64,000 nucleotides of DNA from positions 2,540,501-2,604,500 of the forward strand of contig NZ_CP067136.1 of the NCBI RefSeq assembly GCF_028553785.1. The letters run 5' to 3'. This document shows positions 1-8,085 of the stretch, in pieces. The position numbers were made by a program, and so were the translations under genes. Numbering within the stretch: position 1 is the first letter of the stretch; each line of letters starts with the position of its first letter. The notes below the pieces were generated by a model, which saw only the letters and a program-made list of their open reading frames with translations, had not been told where the DNA came from and ran no database searches. Origin of the DNA: Paracoccus fistulariae (GTDB lineage: Bacteria; Pseudomonadota; Alphaproteobacteria; Rhodobacterales; Rhodobacteraceae).

Positions 1-362
1 AAGCGCCGCGCATCGTTGAAGGTGATGGTTGTGCCGGCCTCGGTCGTCAGCACGACGTGATCGTGCCGCGGCAGGATCGCCGGATCGCGGTGATAATCGG
101 CGGTGGCGGCACCCTCGATCAGCATCCGGCCGGACATGCCCAGATGCATCAGCAATATGCCCCCGCGATCAAGATCGGCCAGCAGATATTTCGACCGCCG
201 CCGCAGCGCGGTCACGGTCGCCCCGGTCAGCACCTGCACCAGATCGACCGGCAGCGGCCAGCGCAGATCGGGCCTGCGCGCGTCGGCTCGGGCGATGCGC
301 TGACCTTCAAGATGCGGCTGCAATCCGCGCCGGACGGTTTCGACCTCTGGCAGTTCTGGCAC
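1..362 (-). CDS. mutM: Formamidopyrimidine-DNA glycosylase, 5' part only
   Basis: This is the N-terminal ~120 residues of MutM/Fpg, the base-excision enzyme that removes 8-oxoguanine and nicks the abasic site; the rest lies beyond the window edge. The protein opens [13 protein letters not shown], so the catalytic Pro2 and Glu3 are present, and the RRRSKYLL stretch carries the conserved lysine. The start is GTG at 360-362, because no ATG precedes the invariant PELPEVE. It diverges from ubiE, with about 100 bases between them, an order common in alphaproteobacteria. Confidence 0.93.
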   Translation of the reverse strand, partial: MPELPEVETVRRGLQPHLEGQRIARADARRPDLRWPLPVDLVQVLTGATVTALRRRSKYLLADLDRGGILLMHLGMSGRMLIEGAATADYHRDPAILPRHDHVVLTTEAGTTITFNDARR

Positions 363-464
363 CTGAATTCCCTTTCGTCGCATTGCACCGCTGGCCCATC
401 CCGGTCATTGTGCCCGCGACGCGCCGGTCTTATCTGGTGCGCAAAGACAAGAACGGCAAGCGCG

Positions 465-1211
465 ATGACCCAGAACAAGAAAACCCATTTCGGCTTTCAG
501 ACCGTGGATGAGGACGCCAAGGCGGGCATGGTCCATGGCGTGTTTTCCAGCGTTGCCTCGCGCTATGACGTGATGAACGACCTGATGAGCGCGGGCATTC
601 ACCGGATCTGGAAGAATGCGATGATGGACTGGCTGGCCCCGCGCAACGGGCAGGAGCTGCTGGATGTCGCGGGCGGCACTGGCGATATCGCCTTCCGGTT
701 TCTGGATCGCGCACCTCAGGCGCGTGTGACGGTTTGCGACATGACCGAATCCATGCTGGTCGAGGGCCGCAAGCGCGGCGAGGCCGCCGCCAGGGCCGAC
801 CGCCTGTCCTGGGTCACCGGCGATGCCATGGCGCTGCCCTTTGCCGATAACAGCTTCGACCGCTACACGATCAGCTTTGGCATCCGCAACGTGACCCGCA
901 TCGGCGATGCTTTGGCCGAAGCCTATCGCGTGCTGCGTCCGGGCGGCCGCCTGATGGTGCTGGAATTCAGCCAGATCCCGGTGCCCGCGATGCAATGGGC
1001 CTATGACCGCTACAGCTTCAATGTGATTCCGGCGATGGGTCAGGCCGTGACCGGGGATCGCGACAGCTATCAATATCTGGTCGAATCGATCCGCAAATTT
1101 CCCGATCAGGACAGTTTCGCCGCCATGATCCGCGAGGAGGGCTTTGGCCGCGTGCAATGGCGCAACCTGTCCATGGGCATTGCCGCGCTGCATTCGGGGT
1201 GGAAGCTGTAA
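465..1211 (+). CDS. ubiE: Ubiquinone/menaquinone biosynthesis C-methyltransferase UbiE
   Basis: This SAM-dependent enzyme C-methylates the demethylated quinone ring in ubiquinone synthesis. The 248-residue product has the family hallmarks: [17 protein letters not shown] near residues 34-50, SAM motif [11 protein letters not shown] near 65-74, and the second signature [14 protein letters not shown] further on. An open frame runs further upstream, but it overlaps mutM and lacks homology; the ATG at 465 gives the normal family length. The stop abuts the ubiB start, so the two form an operon. Confidence 0.95.
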   Translation: MTQNKKTHFGFQTVDEDAKAGMVHGVFSSVASRYDVMNDLMSAGIHRIWKNAMMDWLAPRNGQELLDVAGGTGDIAFRFLDRAPQARVTVCDMTESMLVEGRKRGEAAARADRLSWVTGDAMALPFADNSFDRYTISFGIRNVTRIGDALAEAYRVLRPGGRLMVLEFSQIPVPAMQWAYDRYSFNVIPAMGQAVTGDRDSYQYLVESIRKFPDQDSFAAMIREEGFGRVQWRNLSMGIAALHSGWKL

Positions 1212-2747
1212 ATGCGCGGTCCGCACAATATCCTGCGCCTGATCCGCACGGGCGCCACCTTCGAACGCACGGGTGCCATGGGCGCCGTGCTGGACGCGAT
1301 GGAGGCGCCGCCGCGCCTGCGTGCCGCAGCCCGGATCATGGGCTGGCCGTTCCGCTGGCTGGGCTATAAGGGCGATCCGAACCTGCCGCCGATCACCCGC
1401 GCGATCACCGCGCTTGGTCCGGCCTATATCAAGTTCGGCCAGATCCTCTCGACACGTGCCGATGTAGTCGGGCCTGAAATGGCCGATCAGCTGCGCATGT
1501 TGCAGGACCGTTTGCCGCCCTTTCCCACCGATGTCGCGATGGAGATCGTCGAAGGCGATCTGGGCCGGCCCGTCGATGAGATGTTCGTCGAATTCTCGGA
1601 CCCGGTCGCCGCCGCCTCGATCGCGCAGGTTCACCGCGCGCGTCTGCGCGACAGCGGGCAAGAGGTCGCGGTCAAGGTCGTTCGCCCCGGCATCGGTGCC
1701 GCCTTCCGCCGCGATATCGACGCCTTCCACTTCGCCGCCCGGCTGATCGAATTCCTGTCACCCTCGACCCGCCGCCTGCGCCCGCGCGATGTGGTCAGCC
1801 ATTTCGAATCCGTGGTGACGGGCGAACAGGATATGCGGCTGGAATCGGCCTCGGCTTCGGAATTCGCGGAAAATACCAAGGATGATGACGGTTTTCGCGT
1901 GCCGCGTCCGCATTGGTCGGTCTCTTCCCGTCGCGTGATGACCGCGGATTGGGCCGAGGGGCTGCCCATGGGCGATCCCGCCGAATTGGCCGCTGCGGGC
2001 CATGATGTCAGCCAGATCGCCACCCGCGTGATCCAGCTTTTCCTGCAGCACGCATTGCGGGACGGCTTTTTCCATGCCGACATGCATCACGGCAATCTGA
2101 AGGTGGCCAGCAATGGCGATATCATCGCCTATGATTTCGGCATCATGGGCGAGATCGACGAATATACCCGCCGCGTCTATGCCGAGATCCTGTTCGGCTT
2201 CATCCAGCGCGATTATCGCCGCGTGGCCCGCGTGCATTTCGAGGCAGGCTATGTTCCCCGCGATCGGGATGAGGCAGCCTTTGCCCGCGCGCTGCGCGCC
2301 GTCGGAGAGCCGATTTTCGGCGCCGATGCCAGCCGCATCTCGATGGCCAATCTGCTGGCCTATCTGTTCGAGGTGACCGAGCGTTTCGGCATGCGCACCC
2401 AGACCCAGCTGATCCTGCTGCAGCGGACCATGGTGGTGGTCGAAGGCGTGGCGCGATCCGTCGATCCGCAACTGAACATCTGGGACGCGGCCAAGCCGGT
2501 GGTGTCGGATTACATCAGATCGAATATCGGTCCGCAGGCTTTGGCCCGCGATCTGGCAAAGACGGCGCAAACCGTCGGGCGCTTTGGCCCATTGCTGCCG
2601 CAGATGGTCGAACAGGCACTGTGGGACCGCGCCCACCCCGAGGAAGCGCAGCTGAAGCTGGTCGTTCCAAAACCGATGGTGCCCAGCTGGCTGATCGCCG
2701 CCGCCTTTGCCGGGATTGGTCTGGCGATCGGGCTGGCGCTAAGCTGA
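1212..2747 (+). CDS. ubiB: UbiB-family (ABC1/ADCK) atypical kinase for ubiquinone synthesis
   Basis: This membrane-associated ATPase/kinase-like protein is needed for the hydroxylation stage of ubiquinone synthesis. The 511 residues show the ABC1 fold signature: KFGQ at 74-77, the Ala-rich loop AAASIAQVHRA near 133-143 in place of a Gly-rich loop, the lysine of VAVKVVRPG near 155, then HADMHHGNL and YDFGIMGEID as catalytic and metal-binding loops. The C-terminus ends in a hydrophobic Gly/Ala-rich helix. It starts one base after the ubiE stop codon, so translation is probably coupled. Confidence 0.95.
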   Translation: MRGPHNILRLIRTGATFERTGAMGAVLDAMEAPPRLRAAARIMGWPFRWLGYKGDPNLPPITRAITALGPAYIKFGQILSTRADVVGPEMADQLRMLQDRLPPFPTDVAMEIVEGDLGRPVDEMFVEFSDPVAAASIAQVHRARLRDSGQEVAVKVVRPGIGAAFRRDIDAFHFAARLIEFLSPSTRRLRPRDVVSHFESVVTGEQDMRLESASASEFAENTKDDDGFRVPRPHWSVSSRRVMTADWAEGLPMGDPAELAAAGHDVSQIATRVIQLFLQHALRDGFFHADMHHGNLKVASNGDIIAYDFGIMGEIDEYTRRVYAEILFGFIQRDYRRVARVHFEAGYVPRDRDEAAFARALRAVGEPIFGADASRISMANLLAYLFEVTERFGMRTQTQLILLQRTMVVVEGVARSVDPQLNIWDAAKPVVSDYIRSNIGPQALARDLAKTAQTVGRFGPLLPQMVEQALWDRAHPEEAQLKLVVPKPMVPSWLIAAAFAGIGLAIGLALS

Positions 2748-2783
2748 GGCTGCGGGGGCAGGGCCTCTTCCCCCGGCGCAGCC
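2748..2783 (+). terminator. Hairpin after ubiB
   Basis: The arms GGCTGCG (2748-2754) and CGCAGCC (2777-2783) pair perfectly, and an inner GGGG/CCCC extends the stem. It begins right after the ubiB stop codon. There is no strong T run, so it may be a weak or Rho-assisted terminator. Confidence 0.5.
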
Positions 2784-2795
2784 GGTGTGAACGTC

Positions 2796-2816
2796 GCAGG
2801 CCCTTGGGTTGCCTGC
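2796..2816 (-). terminator. Hairpin after pqqE
   Basis: GCAGGC (2796-2801) pairs with GCCTGC (2811-2816) in the short convergent gap between ubiB and pqqE. On the minus strand it lies downstream of the pqqE stop. No T tract follows, so the terminator call is tentative. Confidence 0.35.
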
Positions 2817-2831
2817 CGGACGCGCATCGTC

Positions 2832-3959
2832 TCAGCCGCCGCGCTGCATCCGACGATAGGTAAAATCGCCCGGCGTGCTCAGTGCGTCGGCCTGCGCCTT
2901 CGCGGCCAGATCTGCATGCAGCGGTGATTTCGAACAGACCGGATCAGTGGCGCGGGCATCGCCTGCCAGCGCCATGGCCTGACAGCGGCAGCCGCCGAAA
3001 TCGACGGTCTTGCGGTCGCAGGACTGGCAGGGCTCGGGCATCCAGTCGGTGCCGCGAAAGGCATTGAAGGCCTGCGACTGTACCCAGATATCGCGCAGCG
3101 GACGGTCGCGGATATTGTCGAAACGCAGGCCGGGGATGGTCTGCGCGGCATGGCAGGGCAGGACCGTGCCATCTGGCGCGATGTTCAGCCCAAGCGTGCC
3201 CCAGCCCCCCATGCAGGCCTTGGGATAGGCGGCGTGGTGATCTGCGGGCACGTAATCGATGACCATCCGCCCGCGCAGGTGTAGGCGTGCCGCGTCGACG
3301 ATCCGCCGCGCGGTGGCGGCCTGTTCGCGGCTTGGCATCAGCGCGGCGCGGTTCAGATTGGCCCAGCCGTGAAACTGCACCGTCGCGACCTCGATCCGCC
3401 GCGCGTCCAGCGTTTCGGCCAAAGCGATCATGTCGGGCAGGCGGTCCATGTTCTGACGATGGACGACCGCGTTGACGGTCAGCGGAAAGCCGATCTCATT
3501 CAACCAGCGGGCGAATTGCATCTTCTTGTCCCATGATCCGGGATGCCCGCTGATGCGGTCGGCCATGTCGGGGCGGATGCCCTGCAGCGACAGTTGCACG
3601 TGATCGACCCCGGCGCGGTCCAGTTCCTGCAGGCGCGCCTGCGTGATGCCGATGCCCGAGGTGATCAGGTTCACATAAAGCCCGGCGTCCCGCGCGCTGG
3701 CGACAATCTGTGCCAGATCGCGGCGGGCGCCCGGCTCTCCGCCAGAGATATGGACCTGCAGCACGCCCAGATCGGCGGCCTGACGAAAGGCGCGGGCCCA
3801 ATCCTCGGGCGGCATTTCCTGCGCCGCGCGGGTCAGCTCAATGGGGTTCGAGCAATAGGGGCAGGCCAGCGGGCAGCGATGTGTGATCTCGGCCAGCAGG
3901 GCGATGGGCAGGTTGGGGGTGACGGGGTTGCCATCGATATCTTTTAGGTGGTCGGTCAT
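2832..3959 (-). CDS. pqqE: PqqA peptide cyclase PqqE (radical SAM)
   Basis: PqqE uses S-adenosylmethionine radical chemistry to form the carbon-carbon bond between the conserved Glu and Tyr of the PqqA peptide, the first step of PQQ synthesis. The 375 residues carry the radical-SAM motif CPLACPYC (Cys29, Cys33, Cys36). A C-terminal SPASM-type cysteine set follows (CMGGWG, PCHAA, CQSC, GGCRCQ) for auxiliary Fe-S clusters. It is the last gene of pqqABCDE and overlaps pqqD by 4 bases. Confidence 0.96.
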   Translation of the reverse strand: MTDHLKDIDGNPVTPNLPIALLAEITHRCPLACPYCSNPIELTRAAQEMPPEDWARAFRQAADLGVLQVHISGGEPGARRDLAQIVASARDAGLYVNLITSGIGITQARLQELDRAGVDHVQLSLQGIRPDMADRISGHPGSWDKKMQFARWLNEIGFPLTVNAVVHRQNMDRLPDMIALAETLDARRIEVATVQFHGWANLNRAALMPSREQAATARRIVDAARLHLRGRMVIDYVPADHHAAYPKACMGGWGTLGLNIAPDGTVLPCHAAQTIPGLRFDNIRDRPLRDIWVQSQAFNAFRGTDWMPEPCQSCDRKTVDFGGCRCQAMALAGDARATDPVCSKSPLHADLAAKAQADALSTPGDFTYRRMQRGG

Positions 3960-4249
3960 GGGGTGGGCCGGACAAAGACCATGCGCCGCTGGATCAGCCC
4001 GGTCAGAAAGTCGCTCATATCGGTCATGACCTCGGCCTGCGGCGCCTCATAGCGTTTGGCCAGATCTGTGGCGATCTGCTGCAGGCTGCGCTGCCCGTCC
4101 AGCTCCACCAGAATGGCGTGGCCGATGGGATCCAATTGCAAGGCCCGCTCTGGCGCCAGAAGCACGGGCATGCCCCTGACCCTGTCTTCGGCCAGCCGCA
4201 CGCCGCGCGGCAGATAGGGAATATCGCCCGGTGCGATCAGTGGGTCCAT
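3956..4249 (-). CDS. pqqD: PqqD peptide chaperone
   Basis: PqqD binds PqqA and presents it to PqqE. The 97-residue product has the family size and the characteristic start-to-middle pattern YLPRGVRLAEDRVRG with PERALQLDPIGHAIL. It overlaps pqqC upstream and pqqE downstream, consistent with translational coupling of the chaperone and the enzyme it serves. Here it is a separate protein rather than fused to PqqC or PqqE as in some bacteria. Confidence 0.93.
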   Translation of the reverse strand: MDPLIAPGDIPYLPRGVRLAEDRVRGMPVLLAPERALQLDPIGHAILVELDGQRSLQQIATDLAKRYEAPQAEVMTDMSDFLTGLIQRRMVFVRPTP

Positions 4250-4989
4250 AACGCCATCCCCTCACCCGGCCGCCAGGCGCCGGGCGGGATATGGCCATCG
4301 ACATAGCCATGCCACAGCGCATCAAGCTGCGCCCAAAGCACATCCGTCTTGAAGATCAGCGCCGCCGCCGCCGCATCCTGCTTTTCCCGCGTATCGGCAT
4401 GGGTCAGCACGTAATCCAGCCCGAAGGCCACATCCTCGGGCGCCTCGGTCAGGCGGGTGCGGAAATAGGACAGGCTGCTGTCATCGGCGAAATCGTAATG
4501 GGCCAGCAGCCCCTCGATCCGCTGGGCGTGGATTTTGGGGGCGAAAAGCTCGGTCAGGCTGGCCGCCACGGCATCCAGCAGGGGCATGTCGCGGACGAAG
4601 CGCAGATAGGCATCGACGGCAAAGCGGGTCGCGGGCATGACGCCCACGCTACTGGCGACGTAATCGGGGTTCAGGCCGACCGCGCGGGCCAAAGCCAGCC
4701 ATCGGCGCAGGCCGCCACCCTCATCCCGGCCGCCATCGTGATCCTCGATCCGCTTGCGCCAGATGCGGCGCAGGTCGGGATCTGTGACGCGCGACAGAAA
4801 GGCCGCATCCTTCATCGGGATCCGGGATTGGTATTGCCAGCGGTTGATGACCCAGGCCCGGACCTCATCCGGGGTGCAGTGCCCGCCATGCAGACGCACG
4901 TGAAAGGGGTGGCGGTCGTGATAGCGTTCGGCGCCGATGGCCCGCAGCCGGGCTTCGAAATCGGCGCGCGATTGCGCGGGTTCGGTCAT
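4237..4989 (-). CDS. pqqC: Pyrroloquinoline-quinone synthase PqqC
   Basis: PqqC is the cofactorless oxidase that performs the final ring closure and eight-electron oxidation giving PQQ. The 250 residues match the family length, with recognisable blocks YHDRHPFHVRLHGG near the N-terminus, WVINRWQYQSRIPMKDAA and the central RRIWRKRIEDHDG. The start overlaps the pqqB stop by 4 bases, and its 3' end overlaps pqqD. Confidence 0.95.
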   Translation of the reverse strand: MTEPAQSRADFEARLRAIGAERYHDRHPFHVRLHGGHCTPDEVRAWVINRWQYQSRIPMKDAAFLSRVTDPDLRRIWRKRIEDHDGGRDEGGGLRRWLALARAVGLNPDYVASSVGVMPATRFAVDAYLRFVRDMPLLDAVAASLTELFAPKIHAQRIEGLLAHYDFADDSSLSYFRTRLTEAPEDVAFGLDYVLTHADTREKQDAAAAALIFKTDVLWAQLDALWHGYVDGHIPPGAWRPGEGMALWTH

Positions 4990-5867
4990 AGCGTGATCCT
5001 TGTTCCGTCGCGGCCGACCTGCCAGCCTTGGGCCGTGGCAAGGGCGGTTTCCGCGCTGCCCGGATCGGTCAGCGGATTGGAGTTGTTCAGATGCACCAAC
5101 AGGCGGCGGGTAATGGTGGTTCCGGCAAGGGCGGGCATGGTCTGGGTGACCGGCATATGGCCCATGCGGCGCCCGGTTTTCTGGCCAAGGCCCGCCCGGA
5201 TCATCTCATCATCCTGCCACAAGGTGCCGTCGAACATCAGCAGATCGGCGCCCTCGATCCGATCGCGCAGCCAGTCGGGCAGATCCGCGCAGCCGGGAAT
5301 ATAAAGCGCGCGGCGCCCGTTGGCGGTCAGTTCCACGCCCACGGTGTTTTCGCCGATCAGCCCGGTCTCGACCATCTCGCCTTCCTGATACAGCGGCACC
5401 TTGCCCGGCACGGCGAACAGCGTCGCCGTCAGACCGCCGACCAGCGCAAAGGGGTGGTCCAGCCGGATCGCGCGACGCGGCACCAGATCGCGGCGCAGCG
5501 CGCCGAAGATCGGGTTATCGGCCAGTGCCTGATGAATGGTGGCGGTGGCAAACAGGTCAAAGGGCTGGCTTTCGCGCAGGGTCAGCAGCCCGGCCACATG
5601 GTCGATATCGCCATTGGTCAACAGGACCGAACGCAGCGGCATCTGTCGCAGCCCGGTCGGGTGCAGTTCCGGCGTCGCGGCCAGTTGCGCGCGGATATCG
5701 GGCGAGGCGTTCAGGATTGCCCAGTCCCGGCCATCCGCGCTGACCGCGACCGAGCTTTGGGTCATCGGCGCGATTCGCCCGGCCCGCGCGGCATCGCAAT
5801 TGGCGCAGCCGCAATTCCATTGCGGCAGACCGCCACCCGCGCCTGCGCCAAGAAGAATGATCTGCAT
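4986..5867 (-). CDS. pqqB: PqqB, metallo-beta-lactamase-fold PQQ synthesis protein
   Basis: PqqB is a metallo-hydrolase-fold protein of PQQ synthesis, thought to hydroxylate the tyrosine of the processed precursor. The start ATG at 5865-5867 gives MQIILLGAGAGGGLPQWNCG, the highly conserved family N-terminus; seven extra in-frame residues upstream are not conserved. The NCGCANC cysteines and the NGDIDHVAGLL metal-site loop are present. It is separated from pqqA by a perfect hairpin. Confidence 0.95.
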   Translation of the reverse strand: MQIILLGAGAGGGLPQWNCGCANCDAARAGRIAPMTQSSVAVSADGRDWAILNASPDIRAQLAATPELHPTGLRQMPLRSVLLTNGDIDHVAGLLTLRESQPFDLFATATIHQALADNPIFGALRRDLVPRRAIRLDHPFALVGGLTATLFAVPGKVPLYQEGEMVETGLIGENTVGVELTANGRRALYIPGCADLPDWLRDRIEGADLLMFDGTLWQDDEMIRAGLGQKTGRRMGHMPVTQTMPALAGTTITRRLLVHLNNSNPLTDPGSAETALATAQGWQVGRDGTRITL

Positions 5868-5891
5868 CGCAATGCCCCTTTGCCGCAATGA

Positions 5892-5923
5892 TCAGCCCCG
5901 CCCGAGCGTTCGGGCGGGGCTGA
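5892..5923 (-). promoter_or_regulatory. Perfect stem-loop between pqqA and pqqB
   Basis: A 14-bp perfect stem (arms 5892-5905 and 5910-5923) with a 4-base loop lies about 40 bases after the pqqA stop. No T run follows on the minus strand. It therefore looks like an attenuating or RNA-stabilising intercistronic hairpin rather than a full terminator, and it would let pqqA mRNA exceed pqqBCDE mRNA. Confidence 0.7.
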
Positions 5924-5961
5924 AGACCTCCTGTCCGATCCGCATGGATCAGGGCAGGGGA

Positions 5962-6054
5962 TCAGAACAAGACGGGCTCATCCTCGGCCGGGGCATACAT
6001 GTTGATCTCCATGCCGCAGGCGATCTCTTTCAGAATCGGTTTGGTCCAAGCCAT
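5962..6054 (-). CDS. pqqA: PQQ precursor peptide PqqA
   Basis: This 30-residue peptide is the ribosomal substrate from which PQQ is built. It contains the required Glu-x3-Tyr pair at Glu16 and Tyr20 (MEINMY), preceded by MAWTKPILKEIACG. The ATG at 6052-6054 is preceded by a strong GAGGAG ribosome-binding site. It heads the pqqABCDE operon and diverges from the alpha-glucosidase gene across about 230 bases that should contain both promoters. Confidence 0.96.
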   Translation of the reverse strand: MAWTKPILKEIACGMEINMYAPAEDEPVLF

Positions 6055-6287
6055 GCGAAGTCTCCTCAGTCTGCTCCGCCATCGGGCGGGCAGGTCATGG
6101 TAAGTCCGGCACGGGTCCGCACACAAGCCCCGATCCCCGTGTCCAGAGGGGCATTGACGCAGAAGCACCTTGCCATGAAGGGCAAAGAACCGCGGCAGAA
6201 ATTTTACCGCTAACAGTTCAAGCATTGTTGTGTTTCGCCTTGTGCACGCATATGGGGCGCAGGATTGACCTCACCCCGCGATGAAAG

Positions 6288-7847
6288 GTGACTGCATTGA
6301 CCCAGACGGCGACGAATTGGTGGAAGGGCGGCGTGATCTATCAGATCTATCCGCGCAGTTTTCAGGATACGACAGGCGACGGGATCGGCGATCTGGCCGG
6401 GATTACGCAGCGGTTGCCCTATGTCGCCTCGCTGGGGGTGGATGCGATCTGGATATCGCCTTTCTTCACCTCTCCGATGAAGGATTTCGGTTACGATGTC
6501 AGCGACTATCGCGGCATCGACCCGCTGTTCGGCGCGATGGACGATTTCGACCGTCTGGTGGCCCGCGCGCATGAGCTGGGGCTGAAAGTGGTAATCGATC
6601 TGGTGCTGTCACACAGTTCGGACCAGCATCCCTGGTTTGCCGAAAGCCGGGCCAGCCGCGACAATGACAAGGCGGATTGGTATGTCTGGGCGGATCCCAA
6701 GCCCGATGGAACCGTGCCCAATAACTGGCTGTCGATCTTTGGCGGCAGCGCCTGGCAATGGGATGCGCGGCGCGAACAATATTACCTGCACAACTTCCTG
6801 GCCTCTCAGCCGGATCTGAATTTCCACAATCCCGATGTACAAGAGGCGATCCTGGATGTGGCCCGGTTCTGGCTGGAAAAGGGCGTGGACGGCTTCCGTC
6901 TGGATACGGTGAATTTCTATGTCCATGACAAGCAATTGCGCGACAACCCGCCGCTGCCGCCCGAGCAGCGCAAATCCGATACCGCGCCCGCGGTGAACCC
7001 CTATAACCACCAAAGCCACCGTTTCGACAAATCGCAGCCCGAGAATCTGGCCTTTCTGGAACGGTTCAACGCGCTGCTGGCGCCCTATGGCGCGGCCTCG
7101 GTCGGGGAGATCGGCGATAGCGAACGGGCGCTGGAATTGCTGGAGGAATATACCGGCGCGCCCGAAGGTGGCGACAGCAAGCGGTTGCAGATGTCCTATG
7201 TCTTCGACTTCCTGTCGGGCGACGATCTGAAAGCGCAGCGCGTGGTCGATGTGTTTGCCGATCTGGACCGGGTGGCGCCGAATTCCTGGCCCTGCTGGGC
7301 GATGTCGAACCATGATGTCGTCCGCCATGCCTCGCGCTGGAACCTCTCGGATGAGGCGATCAAGGCCTATTGCACGGTGATGATGTGCCTGCGCGGCTCG
7401 GTCTGTCTGTATCAGGGCGAAGAGTTGGGCCTGCCCGAGGCGGAATTGCAGTTCGAGGATCTGCAGGACCCCTATGGCATCGAATTCTGGCCGGAATTCA
7501 AGGGCCGCGACGGGTGCCGCACGCCGATGGTCTGGGATCTGGGCGTGAATGGCGGCTTTTCGACCGCAAAGCCCTGGCTGCCCGTCCCGCATGAGCATCT
7601 GCTGCGCACCCCGGCCTCGCAGGAAGAGGATGAGAATTCGGTCCTGCACCATTATCGCAAGGCCATCGCCCTGCGCGACCGCCATGCGGCGCTGAAACAT
7701 GGTCGGCAATTCGATATGCGGGCGGATGGCCCCGTGCTGTCCTTCACGCGCGAAGCAGAGGGGAAAAGCGTGCATCTGCGGGCCAATCTGTCCGATGCGG
7801 CGGCGGGGGATCTGCAGCCCTGGCAGGTTGAACTGACCTATTCCTGA
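6288..7847 (+). CDS. Alpha-glucosidase, GH13 family
   Basis: This is a cytoplasmic exo-acting glucosidase (AglA/oligo-1,6-glucosidase type) that releases glucose from alpha-linked sugars. The 519 residues carry the four GH13 regions: DLVLSH at 104-109, GFRLDTVNF with nucleophile Asp206, the acid/base Glu274 in VGEIGD, and SNHD with Asp343. No signal peptide is seen. The start is either GTG at 6288 or TTG at 6297; AAAGG at about 6284 suits the TTG better, so the first three residues are uncertain. It sits between the PQQ operon and the PQQ dehydrogenase. No sugar transporter is adjacent. Confidence 0.92.
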   Translation: MTALTQTATNWWKGGVIYQIYPRSFQDTTGDGIGDLAGITQRLPYVASLGVDAIWISPFFTSPMKDFGYDVSDYRGIDPLFGAMDDFDRLVARAHELGLKVVIDLVLSHSSDQHPWFAESRASRDNDKADWYVWADPKPDGTVPNNWLSIFGGSAWQWDARREQYYLHNFLASQPDLNFHNPDVQEAILDVARFWLEKGVDGFRLDTVNFYVHDKQLRDNPPLPPEQRKSDTAPAVNPYNHQSHRFDKSQPENLAFLERFNALLAPYGAASVGEIGDSERALELLEEYTGAPEGGDSKRLQMSYVFDFLSGDDLKAQRVVDVFADLDRVAPNSWPCWAMSNHDVVRHASRWNLSDEAIKAYCTVMMCLRGSVCLYQGEELGLPEAELQFEDLQDPYGIEFWPEFKGRDGCRTPMVWDLGVNGGFSTAKPWLPVPHEHLLRTPASQEEDENSVLHHYRKAIALRDRHAALKHGRQFDMRADGPVLSFTREAEGKSVHLRANLSDAAAGDLQPWQVELTYS

Positions 7848-7849
7848 GC

Positions 7850-7891
7850 GCGCAATCATCCTGCCCCGGCCTGTCCGGGGCAGGATTGCGC
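7850..7891 (+). terminator. Extended hairpin after the alpha-glucosidase gene
   Basis: The core stem pairs CCTGCCCCGG (7860-7869) with CCGGGGCAGG (7875-7884). An outer stem pairs GCGCAAT (7850-7856) with ATTGCGC (7885-7891). There is no T run. It starts 3 bases after the stop codon and probably ends the aglA-type transcript. Confidence 0.6.
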
Positions 7892-8085
7892 AATGTTAGA
7901 ACGCAATTTCCAGAATCGGGGTTGCCGTTCCCCGAAATTGCGCGGAACCTGTTTTCTGCAACATTTCAAAAGGTGGCGCGGCGTCGGGATGCTGTCCTGA
8001 GTCCTTGTTTTCATGTTGAAGTTCCGGGCGTTTTTCGCGCTTGGACCGCGCCTTTGCCGCCAGAGCTTGTCGAAAGGAAAACGAC

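Noticed and set aside
405..1730. Long minus-strand reading frame across ubiE and ubiB
   Set aside because: It is antisense to two well-recognised genes and its product is His/Gln/Arg-rich with no domain; typical of the complement of GC-rich coding DNA.
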